From Candidatus Stoquefichus sp. (lineage in GTDB: Bacteria; Bacillota_I; Bacilli_A; Erysipelotrichales; Coprobacillaceae), in contig JAETUM010000003.1 in the NCBI GenBank assembly GCA_021768625.1, positions 1 through 64,000 of the forward strand: 64,000 nt of DNA. The letters run 5' to 3'. A program made the translations under genes and the position numbers. The notes beneath the pieces are model-generated. The model did no database searches and was not told the DNA's origin. It saw only the letters and a list, made by a program, of their open reading frames with translations. Positions 36,239 through 44,923 of the stretch are shown in pieces (within the stretch, counting starts at the first letter, position 1; the number at the start of each line of letters is the position of its first letter).

Positions 36239-36320
36239 AAATATACCTCCTTACTTATATATTCAATATTTATATCGATTTTTCTTCAAAATAATTATAT
36301 AATTAAAAAAGAGGTGTTTT

Positions 36321-36848
36321 ATGTTCTATTTAATTATTTTTATAAGTACAATTTATTTAACATCACGCTGTAATTTAATGTATGAAAACTTAACAGGTGT
36401 TGCTCAAATACCACAATTTCATTATCCTGTCATTATTTTTACAATATTGACTTCTATCTTTTTTGCTTATAAAATGCTAAAAGTATTTCAAAATATTCAT
36501 ATAAACCATTTAAAAATCTATCAAATGATGATTATTCTGACTGCATTCATCATGAGTATAGGATCACTCTTTCCATATCAAATGAATGGAACAGATATTC
36601 ATTCAAAGTTACATGTTTATTGCTCAATGTTTGGTTGTTTATCTTTTTTAATACTTCTTTTCATATATACAAGAAAATTATCCATTTACCACCCTCATTT
36701 ATATATGAAAATTCATTGGTTTTATGATTTTTCTTTGCAATTTCTATGTATCCTTATTATTGTTTTTACAAGAGTTAATGGTTATATAGAAATTTTATTT
36801 GCTGGCATTGTTTGTCTTTATTTATATATGATTGAAAAAAATATTTAA
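36321..36848 (+). CDS. Multi-pass membrane protein of unknown function
   Basis: 175 residues with about five or six hydrophobic segments (1-15, 35-50, 65-85, 95-115, 130-150, 155-170) and short loops. Residues HSKLH and YMKIHWFYDF may be functional. No family is recognised with confidence. It precedes the sucrose-6-phosphate hydrolase gene by 14 bases, probably in one operon, and could be a membrane accessory or unrelated. Confidence 0.7.
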   Translation: MFYLIIFISTIYLTSRCNLMYENLTGVAQIPQFHYPVIIFTILTSIFFAYKMLKVFQNIHINHLKIYQMMIILTAFIMSIGSLFPYQMNGTDIHSKLHVYCSMFGCLSFLILLFIYTRKLSIYHPHLYMKIHWFYDFSLQFLCILIIVFTRVNGYIEILFAGIVCLYLYMIEKNI

Positions 36849-36862
36849 AGGAGGAATTTTGT

Positions 36863-38164
36863 ATGCATCCAAAATTACATTTATCACCACCAAAAAATTG
36901 GTGTAATGACCCAGTTGGCTTTATTTATTATCAAGGACATTATCATTTGTTTTACCAATATTTTCCTTATGATTGTGTATGGGGAACTATGCATTGGAGA
37001 CATGTGATAAGTGATGATCTTATTCATTGGCAAGACTTAGGAATCGCTCTTTATCCAAGTAAAGATTATGATAAAAATGGTTGTTTTTCAGGTTCAAGTA
37101 TAGAAATTAATCAACAATTGTATATTTATTATACATCTATACAATATACAAAAACACATCCAGATAACATTCATATCACTGCTTCAGGGCAGGAATTTTT
37201 AGCAAGTCAAAGTATGATAACTTCTGCTGATGGTTTTCATTTTGATAACATACATAATAAAAAAATGATTATTCCTGTCTTTAAAGAAAAGGATTTAGGT
37301 CACCCTACTCATACAAGAGATCCAAAAGTATGGCAATATCAAGATACATATTATATGGTTCTTGGTAGTCGCTACTTAGATGAAAACCAATGCTATCAAG
37401 GTCAACTTTTATTTTATATTTCTTATGATGGTATTGAATGGCATTATAAAAATTGTTTTCAAGATATGAAATTAGGTGACATGTGGGAATGTCCTGATAT
37501 TTTTGAAGTTAATCAACAACAATGTTTAATTATGTCACCTGAAAGAACTGAATCACATGGTTATCCTAGTCATGCTCGCATAGCAACATGTTTATTTAAT
37601 CATAATGATTGTCAAATGAAAATAACATCAGAATTAAGATATTTAGATTATGGTAGAGATTTATATGCTCCTCAAACAACTCTAGATAAGGATGGCAATC
37701 GAATATATATTGGATGGATGAGAATGCCTGTTAAAGTTGATAATTGGCGAGGTTTATTCATATTCCCTCGTATTATCGAATATCAAGATAATCATATTTA
37801 TACAAGACTTCATCCGAAAATCAAACAATTATTCCAACAAAAAGTTAATACTTTTGACTATCAAGTCCCTACTCATATTCATGTACAACTTCATCAAAAA
37901 GAGATGATAAATATTGGTGGTTACAAAATAAAATATGATAAATGTTTAATTGCTGATAGATCTCAAGTTTTTATACAAACTAATGAGGATATAGATTTAG
38001 TAACTCAAACTCCAAACATATCACATTGTGATTTAGATATTTATATTGATCAAAACATTATTGAAATTTATATTAATGATGGATATTATGTTTTAAGCCA
38101 TATTATTTATCATCTTGATAACTATATTCAATGCTCTCTACCTTATACTATCAAAACATTATAA
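36863..38164 (+). CDS. scrB: GH32 sucrose-6-phosphate hydrolase/beta-fructosidase
   Basis: 433 residues, cytoplasmic (no signal peptide). GH32 motifs: NWCNDPVGF with the nucleophile Asp (usual WMNDPNG; Asn is Val here), GCFSGS, TRDPKVW with the transition-state Asp, and the acid/base Glu in WECPDIF. The C-terminal sandwich domain is present. It cleaves sucrose-6-phosphate or fructosides. No sucrose PTS gene is adjacent, so the substrate comes from elsewhere. AAAGGAGG precedes the start. Confidence 0.9.
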   Translation: MHPKLHLSPPKNWCNDPVGFIYYQGHYHLFYQYFPYDCVWGTMHWRHVISDDLIHWQDLGIALYPSKDYDKNGCFSGSSIEINQQLYIYYTSIQYTKTHPDNIHITASGQEFLASQSMITSADGFHFDNIHNKKMIIPVFKEKDLGHPTHTRDPKVWQYQDTYYMVLGSRYLDENQCYQGQLLFYISYDGIEWHYKNCFQDMKLGDMWECPDIFEVNQQQCLIMSPERTESHGYPSHARIATCLFNHNDCQMKITSELRYLDYGRDLYAPQTTLDKDGNRIYIGWMRMPVKVDNWRGLFIFPRIIEYQDNHIYTRLHPKIKQLFQQKVNTFDYQVPTHIHVQLHQKEMINIGGYKIKYDKCLIADRSQVFIQTNEDIDLVTQTPNISHCDLDIYIDQNIIEIYINDGYYVLSHIIYHLDNYIQCSLPYTIKTL

Positions 38165-38189
38165 TAGGACAATATGTCCTATTTTTTTT
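38163..38189 (+). terminator. Terminator of scrB
   Basis: Perfect 9-bp stem AATAGGACA / TGTCCTATT (38163-38171, 38175-38183), loop ATA, followed by a T run. Confidence 0.75.
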
Positions 38190-38196
38190 CATAAAA

Positions 38197-38219
38197 GAAA
38201 AAAACACACCGAAGTGTGT
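38197..38219 (-). terminator. Terminator of tRNA-Arg
   Basis: ACACAC / GTGTGT stem with a UUCG tetraloop on the - strand (38219-38204), followed by seven U's. Confidence 0.75.
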
Positions 38220-38228
38220 ATATTTCAA

Positions 38229-38305
38229 TGGCGTCCACGAAGGGATTCGAACCCCTGACCGCACGCTTAGAAGGCGTGTGCTCTATCCAGCTGAGCTACG
38301 TAGAC
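38229..38305 (-). tRNA. tRNA-Arg (anticodon UCU)
   Basis: A 77-nt cloverleaf on the - strand. Acceptor GUCUACG pairs with CGUGGAC (one G-U), D arm GCUC/GAGC, anticodon stem CACGC/GCGUG around loop CUUCUAA, T arm AGGGG-UUCGAAU-CCCUU, and an encoded CCA. The UCU anticodon reads AGA/AGG, the main Arg codons in AT-rich genomes. Confidence 0.95.
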
Positions 38306-38328
38306 ATCTGTTTTTCAACTGCTCATAT

Positions 38329-38357
38329 ATAATAGCACAGTCATAAAAATCATGCAA
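38329..38357 (-). promoter_or_regulatory. Promoter of tRNA-Arg
   Basis: TTGCAT (38357-38352), 17 bases, TATTAT (38334-38329), about 24 bases before the mature tRNA 5' end. Confidence 0.6.
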
Positions 38358-38495
38358 GACTTTTTTATCATTTTTTGTTTTCTATCAAAAAAATATAAAT
38401 GATATGAGAAATTTACACAAAATTAACATAAGATAAATGAAATTCATTATGATTTTATTTGATGTAGTGTATAATAGAATGAAGGAGGATGTATA

Positions 38496-41096
38496 ATGAA
38501 TTTTTATCAACAATCTATTGAAGAAATTATAGATAAACTTCAATCAAGTAAAACAAATGGACTATCTTTAGAAGAAGCTCAACAAAGAAAACAAAAATAC
38601 GGTGAAAATAAACTCAAGGAAGAAAAGAAAAAAACAAGTTTACAAAAATTTATTGATCAATTTAAAGATGCAATGATTATTATCTTATTGATTGCTGCTG
38701 CTATTTCGTTTGGATTAGCTTTTCAAGAAAAAAATATTTCAGCTTTCTTTGAACCTTTACTTATTTTACTTATTGTTATCTTAAATGCTATTATGGGAGT
38801 TATTCAAGAAAATAAGGCCGAAAAATCTCTCGAAGCATTAATGTCACTATCTTCACCTCATGCTCGTGTTATAAGAGATGGTTTAGAGCAAGTTATAGAT
38901 GCTAAGGACTTAGTTATTGGTGATATCATTAAATTAGAAGCTGGAGATTTTGTTCCTGCAGATGCAAGATTGATATCATCTTCAAGCTTAAAATCCGAAG
39001 AATCTGCTCTTACTGGAGAATCTGTTCCAGTTGAGAAAGATTTTAAAGTAATTGTTAACGAAGATGCGCCTATCGGTGATCGTTTGAACATGGTTTATTC
39101 AGGTTGTAGTATTACTTATGGTACAGCAATTGCAATTGTATGTGCAACTGGAATGAATACTGAAATGGGAAAAATAGCTGGACTTTTAAATAATGAAGAA
39201 GATAACAAAACTCCCCTTCAAGAAAAACTTGCTGAACTAGGTCAAAAACTTGGAATATTAGCTATTGGTGTATGTATTCTCATATTTATTATTGGTATGA
39301 TTGATGGTATTCCTCTAATTGAAATTTTTATGACCTCTGTATCATTAGCAGTTTCTGCTATTCCTGAAGGATTGCCTGTCATTGTCACTATTGTTCTTTC
39401 AATTGGAGTTGGAAAAATGGCTAAGCGTAATGCTATTGTAAAAAAATTACCAGCTGTTGAAACACTAGGAAGTACAAGTGTTATCTGTTCAGATAAAACT
39501 GGAACCCTCACACAAAATAAAATGACATTGGTCAAAATATTCACAGAACAATTAGAGGATGTCAATGACAACAATTCAGACAAAGCTCTCGAACTACTTC
39601 GATTTGGTGCACTATGCTCAAATGGAACAGTGACTATTGAAAACAATATAGAAAAACATATTGGTGACCCTACTGAAACAAGCATTATTGCTGCTGCAAT
39701 GAAAAACAACATTCATATAGAGCAATTACAAAGTGAATATCAAAGAGTTTATGAGTTACCATTTGATTCAGAAAGAAAATTAATGAGTGTTATTGTTCAA
39801 CACAATAATGAATTAATTGTTATTACAAAAGGTGCTTGTGATGAATTAATCAAAAGATGTACAAATGGACCAATTGATAAAGCAACTCAACTCACAAATG
39901 AACTTAGTCAAAAAGCATTACGAGTCATCGCTATTGCTTATAAAAAAATATCAACTATCCCTACTAACCCTACAACAGATAATTTAGAAATAGATTTAAC
40001 ATTTATGGGTCTTGTAGGTATGATAGATCCACCTAGGGAAGAAGCAAAAACTGCTGTTGCTACATGCTTAAAGGCAGGTATTAAACCAGTTATGATTACT
40101 GGTGATCATATTGTTACTGCAAGCGCTATTGCTAAAGAGATTGGAATTATGCAAGAAAATGATTTAGCTATTTCTGGTCATGATTTAGCAAAAATGAGTG
40201 ATGAGGAACTTGAACAAAAAATCACTCAAATTTCAGTCTATGCACGTGTTTCTCCCGAAGATAAAATTCGTGTTGTTAAAGCATGGCAAAAACAAAATGC
40301 AATTGTTTCTATGACTGGTGATGGTGTCAATGATGCACCAGCCCTTAAAGCAAGTGATATTGGTTGTGCTATGGGAATTACTGGTACTGATGTTGCTAAA
40401 GGCGCTGCAGATCTTACACTCATGGATGATAACTTTGCAACTATTGTAGAAGCTATCAAAGAAGGTAGAGGCATCTATCAAAACATCAAGAAAACTGTGG
40501 CTTTCTTATTGGGAACAAATATCGGTGAAGTTATTGTAGTTTTTGTTGCTATGTTACTATTTAAACAAGCACCCCTTCTATCAATGCAATTATTATGGAT
40601 TAATCTTGTAACTGATAGTTTGCCAGCTATTGCTTTAGGAATGGAAAATATTGAAGATGAAGTTATGAATGATAAACCTCGTCCTAAAGACGAAAGTATT
40701 TTTGCTCACAGATTGGGTGTAAGAATTGTTGCTCAAGGATTTTTATTTGGAGGACTATCTTTATTCTCATTTTATTTTGCTATGACAAAACTTCATTCTA
40801 TTGAAGCAGGAAGAACATTATGCTTTATGGTTCTTGCTTTATCACAAGTTTTGCAATCATTTAATATGCGTTCTCAAAAATCTTTGTTTAAAATTGGTTT
40901 ATTTACTAACCATACTTTAAACAAGGCAGCATTTGTCTCTATTTTTATGATTATGATCGTTTTATTCATTCCACCATTATCATTGATATTTGGACTTATA
41001 TCATTGCCAATTGAATATTACCTTATTGGATTTATAATCAGTTTTATACCAACAATAATCATTGAATTTCTCAAAGCTATTCAAATTATCAAATAA
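38496..41096 (+). CDS. P-type calcium-transporting ATPase
   Basis: 866 residues, PIIA type. The phosphorylation motif CSDKTGTLTQN, the TGES actuator loop (LTGESVPVEKD), the P-domain hinge TGDGVNDAPALK and the membrane-4 motif AIPEGLPV are all seen, with about ten membrane helices. N-terminal cation-ATPase domain present. It should expel Ca2+ (YloB/SERCA-like). Stand-alone, with its own AGGAGG ribosome site and a bidirectional terminator after it. Confidence 0.93.
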   Translation: MNFYQQSIEEIIDKLQSSKTNGLSLEEAQQRKQKYGENKLKEEKKKTSLQKFIDQFKDAMIIILLIAAAISFGLAFQEKNISAFFEPLLILLIVILNAIMGVIQENKAEKSLEALMSLSSPHARVIRDGLEQVIDAKDLVIGDIIKLEAGDFVPADARLISSSSLKSEESALTGESVPVEKDFKVIVNEDAPIGDRLNMVYSGCSITYGTAIAIVCATGMNTEMGKIAGLLNNEEDNKTPLQEKLAELGQKLGILAIGVCILIFIIGMIDGIPLIEIFMTSVSLAVSAIPEGLPVIVTIVLSIGVGKMAKRNAIVKKLPAVETLGSTSVICSDKTGTLTQNKMTLVKIFTEQLEDVNDNNSDKALELLRFGALCSNGTVTIENNIEKHIGDPTETSIIAAAMKNNIHIEQLQSEYQRVYELPFDSERKLMSVIVQHNNELIVITKGACDELIKRCTNGPIDKATQLTNELSQKALRVIAIAYKKISTIPTNPTTDNLEIDLTFMGLVGMIDPPREEAKTAVATCLKAGIKPVMITGDHIVTASAIAKEIGIMQENDLAISGHDLAKMSDEELEQKITQISVYARVSPEDKIRVVKAWQKQNAIVSMTGDGVNDAPALKASDIGCAMGITGTDVAKGAADLTLMDDNFATIVEAIKEGRGIYQNIKKTVAFLLGTNIGEVIVVFVAMLLFKQAPLLSMQLLWINLVTDSLPAIALGMENIEDEVMNDKPRPKDESIFAHRLGVRIVAQGFLFGGLSLFSFYFAMTKLHSIEAGRTLCFMVLALSQVLQSFNMRSQKSLFKIGLFTNHTLNKAAFVSIFMIMIVLFIPPLSLIFGLISLPIEYYLIGFIISFIPTIIIEFLKAIQIIK

Positions 41097-41100
41097 AGAA

Positions 41101-41132
41101 AAAACATCTTAGTTCAATAACTAGGATGTTTT
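41101..41132. terminator. Bidirectional terminator Ca-ATPase / ysnB
   Basis: 14-bp stem with one wobble, AAAACATCTTAGTT / AACTAGGATGTTTT (41101-41114, 41119-41132), between convergent genes. Confidence 0.65.
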
Positions 41133-41598
41133 ACTTTATTATTTTAAATTCGCAATTAACATTTTTTCCATCGATTGTTATAACAGCATAACTTGGTTGA
41201 CTTCCACCACGTGGCAAAGTTGTTGACCCAGGATTAATATAATAATAATCTCCATCTCTTTCAAACATAGGCATATGTGTATGACCACACAATAATACTT
41301 GACATTGATTTCTTGTTAATAAATCATTCATAGCTAGTTCTCTATTAAAAAAGCCAAAATATTGACCATGTGTAATAAGAATATGAATATCTTCTACATC
41401 TAATCGAGCTTCATTAGGCAAATCAATTCCCCAATCATTATTTCCTCTTACACATATGTATCCTTTTAATAAATCTTCTCTACTTGCTTCACTATCTCCA
41501 CAATGAACATAATAATCAGCATGTGGTTCTAATTCTTTAATATATTTCATCATCATATCAAGTCCATGATTGTCTGACATTACAACTAATTTTTTCAT
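41131..41598 (-). CDS. ysnB: YfcE/MJ0936-type phosphodiesterase, YsnB position
   Basis: 155 residues from ATG 41598 (GGTGG upstream; an earlier in-frame start precedes that site). Metal motifs: MSDNHG, HCGDSE, GNND, THG, GHTH, then NPGS. The position after gerM matches B. subtilis murI(racE)-gerM-rph-ysnA-ysnB, with rph and ysnA missing here. Substrate not known. Confidence 0.85.
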   Translation of the reverse strand: MKKLVVMSDNHGLDMMMKYIKELEPHADYYVHCGDSEASREDLLKGYICVRGNNDWGIDLPNEARLDVEDIHILITHGQYFGFFNRELAMNDLLTRNQCQVLLCGHTHMPMFERDGDYYYINPGSTTLPRGGSQPSYAVITIDGKNVNCEFKIIK

Positions 41599-41639
41599 TC
41601 TATCACCACCCATCATTATACCAAAAAAAAGATATATTT

Positions 41640-42527
41640 CTATATCTTTATAAAATTATATTCTGTAATTGATGATTTTTTTGTACGAACATCTTCATCG
41701 TTAATCTTTATTTTTACATCTTTAACATTTTCTAAAGAAGATAATGAGAGAACAATTAAATCTTCTAAGGTTTGATCAATTTTTTCATTATCTAATAATA
41801 TATTAGAACCCAATTGAACTGTTAAAACTCCATCTTTGAAAGATGTATCAACAACTTGAATTTTTGCTTGAATATGACTTAATATCGTTTTGACTTGTTC
41901 GTTGATAGAATCATTCTCATCTACTCTTATTGTTGTTGGAATATAGTATGAATATTGATGAATCACTTTTTCATTATAAACCATAACTGGAATTGTTTCA
42001 TGCAATATAGAAGATGTTTCGATGAAATTATTTAAACCCAAGTTTTTTGTAAGCGAAGATACAGGAATTGAACTATTTGGTAAATGGGCAATATCTTTCC
42101 CATTAATTTGAATCTTTAAACGTTCTACATCATCATAATCAGTCATTGTAAAAGTTAATGCTTCTAATATACTCATATCATCTTTATTCGCAACAATTTG
42201 ATCATTCAGATTTAATGTAAGAACTTTATTATTTAGTTTTACTGAGAGCACTTCTAAATCCTTGCTTAATATTGGATATAATCCATATCTTGATAATTCA
42301 TCAGATTTCATTAGATCAATACGATTACGAACTTCTTGCTCTCGTTCAACTTGACTATGAAAATTAATAGAAATAGGAACCAATTCATCATCTTCATCTT
42401 TAAAAACAACTGTTTTTAAATATACATTATTATCCTCTTTTGTTTCATCATTCTTGTTTAAATAAACATATGACACAAAAGTCAAACACACTATTAAACA
42501 ACTCATAACTACTATTCTTTTTTTCAT
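41640..42527 (-). CDS. gerM: GerM-type protein (GerMN domains), membrane anchored
   Basis: 295 residues from ATG 42527; GAGGTG lies six bases before it and an upstream GTG is part of that site. A single N-terminal membrane segment (VVMSCLIVCLTFVSYVYL) with a Cys that could be a lipobox but is not typical. Two tandem GerMN-like repeats follow, with related ends (LEALTFTMTDYDDVERLKIQING and LEDLIVLSLSSLENVKDVKIKIN). Needed for spore formation and germination in B. subtilis. A terminator separates it from murI, so it has its own promoter; CATATATT lies just upstream. Confidence 0.85.
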   Translation of the reverse strand: MKKRIVVMSCLIVCLTFVSYVYLNKNDETKEDNNVYLKTVVFKDEDDELVPISINFHSQVEREQEVRNRIDLMKSDELSRYGLYPILSKDLEVLSVKLNNKVLTLNLNDQIVANKDDMSILEALTFTMTDYDDVERLKIQINGKDIAHLPNSSIPVSSLTKNLGLNNFIETSSILHETIPVMVYNEKVIHQYSYYIPTTIRVDENDSINEQVKTILSHIQAKIQVVDTSFKDGVLTVQLGSNILLDNEKIDQTLEDLIVLSLSSLENVKDVKIKINDEDVRTKKSSITEYNFIKI

Positions 42528-42571
42528 ACTATACACCTCAAAATAATATATGCATAAAAATAAAAAAAAGA

Positions 42572-42600
42572 ATAACGTCTATCAAAAAGATAAACGTTAT
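42572..42600 (-). terminator. Terminator of murI
   Basis: 12-bp stem ATAACGTCTATC / GATAAACGTTAT with one mismatch (42572-42583, 42589-42600), followed on the - strand by a long U-rich run. It isolates murI from gerM. Confidence 0.75.
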
Positions 42601-43382
42601 AAAACTAAATGTTCAACCTTTAAATGATTATAATCAAAAAAATCAGATGACGAATAAACAAACTCATCAATATCTCCTGTTGTATATATACGAATTGATG
42701 ACTGTTTGAAATCATTGTTTAACTTATCATGAACTTTAAGATACGAATAAACTTCTTGAGAAATAGCGTCACTACTTGAAATATATGCCTTATCTCCCAA
42801 AACTTCTACAATTTGATCTAAAACAATAGGATAATGTGTACATCCTAAAATCAATGAATCAATTTTATCCTTATATTTTAATAAATATTCATTCAAAACA
42901 GAAGAAATTCCATTCTTATATTCTCCTGATTCAATTAATGGTACCAATTGAGGAGTTTCTAACTCAAAAACATTTATCTGCTGATTATATTTCTCTATCA
43001 TTTCTCTATATTTATGGGACTGAATTGTTGCATGAGTTGCAATAACCAAAACATCTTTCTTTTCTCGAACAAGAAAATCATGAACTGTAGAATGTATAAC
43101 TCCTACAATAGGAACATCAGGAAACAATGTTTGTAATTCATTTAAAACATTTGCACTAGTTGTATTGCATGCTAAAACTATCATTTTTACATTCTGCGAA
43201 ATAAAATAACGACAAATTCGTTTTGTATAAGATAATAATTGTTCTTTTGTTTTATTACCATAAGGACAATGCAAATTATCACCAATATATATAATATTTT
43301 CTTGAGGTAATTGTTTTCTTAAAGAGGTCAAAACAGTGAGACCACCTACCCCAGAATCAAAAATACCGATTGGTCTATTCAT
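42597..43382 (-). CDS. murI: Glutamate racemase
   Basis: 261 residues. It makes D-glutamate for peptidoglycan. Catalytic Cys residues are in VLACNTTSAN and LGCTHYPI; IGIFDSGVGGLTV is the start motif. In B. subtilis the orthologue racE lies between gerE and gerM, as here, with a VanY-like gene inserted. Confidence 0.95.
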   Translation of the reverse strand: MNRPIGIFDSGVGGLTVLTSLRKQLPQENIIYIGDNLHCPYGNKTKEQLLSYTKRICRYFISQNVKMIVLACNTTSANVLNELQTLFPDVPIVGVIHSTVHDFLVREKKDVLVIATHATIQSHKYREMIEKYNQQINVFELETPQLVPLIESGEYKNGISSVLNEYLLKYKDKIDSLILGCTHYPIVLDQIVEVLGDKAYISSSDAISQEVYSYLKVHDKLNNDFKQSSIRIYTTGDIDEFVYSSSDFFDYNHLKVEHLVL

Positions 43383-43392
43383 AAAATATCTC

Positions 43393-44535
43393 CTATTCTT
43401 CCATATCTAAATATTCTTCTAAAGTTAAATCAGAATCATGTAAAGATTTTGCTAAAGATTTTCCAACATATCTATAAATATGCGCATCATATGCATGATT
43501 TGTAATTGATGCCTTATTTTTAGGATAACGTAATATATAACCATATTCATAAGCATGTTCTTCTAACCATTTGGACATTTCTGTATTTTCAAAATCTTTA
43601 TACGAAACTTGTGATTGAGTAATTCCTATCGTAATTCCTAATTGAAATTCATTAAATCCAATTTCTTTTGTATCTAAAGATTGAGCAGATTTATATGCAT
43701 CTTTTAAAACGAAACCACTATAATTTTTACTTAAATCTTGATACATCTTAATTAAAGCATTATATGCATCACTTTGTAAATACATTGCATATCTCATTCT
43801 AGGAATATCTTGAGTCAACAATAAACCTTTTGGTTCGTAATATCCAATATAATGTTTATGGTCAACAAGAGTTGATAATTCATAAGGATTATAAACAATC
43901 TCTACTCCTGTATCTAATTCTTTATTCATTAATTGTGCTAAACTTTCTTTTGTATATGCACTGGTCAATTGTGAAAAGACTTCATCAATCTCTTCTGAAG
44001 AAGTTACTCCCAATTCATTAAGACGTTGTATGTATTGATGTGTATCTGGAATATATGAATAATCTTTTTTATCATACAATTCTTTCATATTTTTATACAA
44101 ATGAATATTTTCAAATTGAAAGCTACTTTCATTCAAAAATGCAAGTTCTAACTGATTATCAATAAGTTCCTTTGCATATGTTATTGCTTTATCTGAATAA
44201 AGATAAGTAAGCCGTGTTGATAAACTATTCCCTATATCAATAATATCTTTTTTCTTCTTATATCTATGAGACTGAGACAATTGGTTATAGTATTGATAGT
44301 TTTTCAAATAAAAGTAATCTTCTTCAATGTAATCAATAAAAAGGTCAATATTTATTTGATTATCAATTAAAAATGTTTGTTCATCTTCATCTAAATACTT
44401 TTCAATTAAAACACGATTATCATTATTAATTCCATTCACTCTATAAAACTTATCAAATTTTTGATTGATAACATAAAAAGAACAAACAAATAAAACAATA
44501 ATAACAGCAAATAAATGCCATGTCTTTAATTTCAT
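43393..44535 (-). CDS. VanY-type D,D-carboxypeptidase-like protein with lost zinc ligands
   Basis: 380 residues from ATG 44535 (AAAGGGTGAT upstream). An N-terminal membrane anchor (LFAVIIVLFVCSFYVI) precedes a helical region and, from about residue 240, a VanY-like domain. The first zinc motif SxHxxGxxxD reads NEFQLGITIG (His to Phe297, Asp to Gly304). The second motif ExWHxRYVG reads DAHIYRYVG (His to Ile353), while WLEEHAYEYGYILRYP is well preserved. All three metal ligands are therefore gone. It is probably a non-enzymatic cell-wall-binding or regulatory protein. Next to murI and gerE, a role at the cell surface or in sporulation is possible. Confidence 0.8.
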   Translation of the reverse strand: MKLKTWHLFAVIIVLFVCSFYVINQKFDKFYRVNGINNDNRVLIEKYLDEDEQTFLIDNQINIDLFIDYIEEDYFYLKNYQYYNQLSQSHRYKKKKDIIDIGNSLSTRLTYLYSDKAITYAKELIDNQLELAFLNESSFQFENIHLYKNMKELYDKKDYSYIPDTHQYIQRLNELGVTSSEEIDEVFSQLTSAYTKESLAQLMNKELDTGVEIVYNPYELSTLVDHKHYIGYYEPKGLLLTQDIPRMRYAMYLQSDAYNALIKMYQDLSKNYSGFVLKDAYKSAQSLDTKEIGFNEFQLGITIGITQSQVSYKDFENTEMSKWLEEHAYEYGYILRYPKNKASITNHAYDAHIYRYVGKSLAKSLHDSDLTLEEYLDMEE

Positions 44536-44643
44536 GTTATCACCCTTTCTCAAGTATTATAATACAAAACTATGTACTTTTAAAGTATAAAGTCAAAGCA
44601 TCAAAAAATACATTCAATAAGCAAAAATTTCGATACATAATAA

Positions 44644-44677
44644 TGAAAAAAAGAAAATGCCAATAATCAGCATTTTC
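44644..44677 (-). terminator. Terminator of gerE
   Basis: Perfect 8-bp stem GAAAATGC / GCATTTTC (44653-44660, 44670-44677), loop of nine, then a U run on the - strand, overlapping the gerE stop. Confidence 0.65.
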
Positions 44678-44879
44678 ACAATTCTATTTCTTTCATCTTA
44701 ATTAACTCTAATACAGCTTGAATACGCGAATCTACACCCAATTTTTGAATAACATTTGATATATGATTACGCACTGTTTTTTCACTAATAGATAAATCAT
44801 GAGCAATTTCTTTTGTAGATTTATTTAAAGTTAATAAATGAAATATTTCTTTTTCTCTTTTTGTTAATAAGGAATGCAT
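44676..44879 (-). CDS. gerE: LuxR-type HTH regulator GerE
   Basis: 67 residues, a bare LuxR/GerE DNA-binding domain: LTKREKEIFHLL and TKEIAHDLSISEKTVRNHISNVIQKLGV. GerE is the last mother-cell regulator of B. subtilis, acting with SigK on coat genes. The size (B. subtilis GerE is about 74) and the position near murI and gerM support the assignment; other short LuxR-type proteins exist, so some doubt remains. GGGAGG precedes ATG 44879. Confidence 0.85.
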   Translation of the reverse strand: MHSLLTKREKEIFHLLTLNKSTKEIAHDLSISEKTVRNHISNVIQKLGVDSRIQAVLELIKMKEIEL

Positions 44880-44895
44880 AATATACCTCCCTATT

Positions 44896-44922
44896 TATCA
44901 TATGAAAAAGTTTCAAAGTTGT
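44896..44922 (-). promoter_or_regulatory. SigK-type promoter of gerE
   Basis: CATATGATA (44904-44896) fits CATANNNTA; AC lies 16 bases upstream (44922-44921). The ribosome site begins five bases past the -10, giving a leader of about twelve bases, as at dpaA. Confidence 0.45.
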
Positions 44923-44923
44923 T

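Noticed and set aside
38131-38346. Open frame across the tRNA-Arg region
   Set aside because: It reads through the scrB terminator and the antisense of a complete tRNA; no ribosome site. A shadow.
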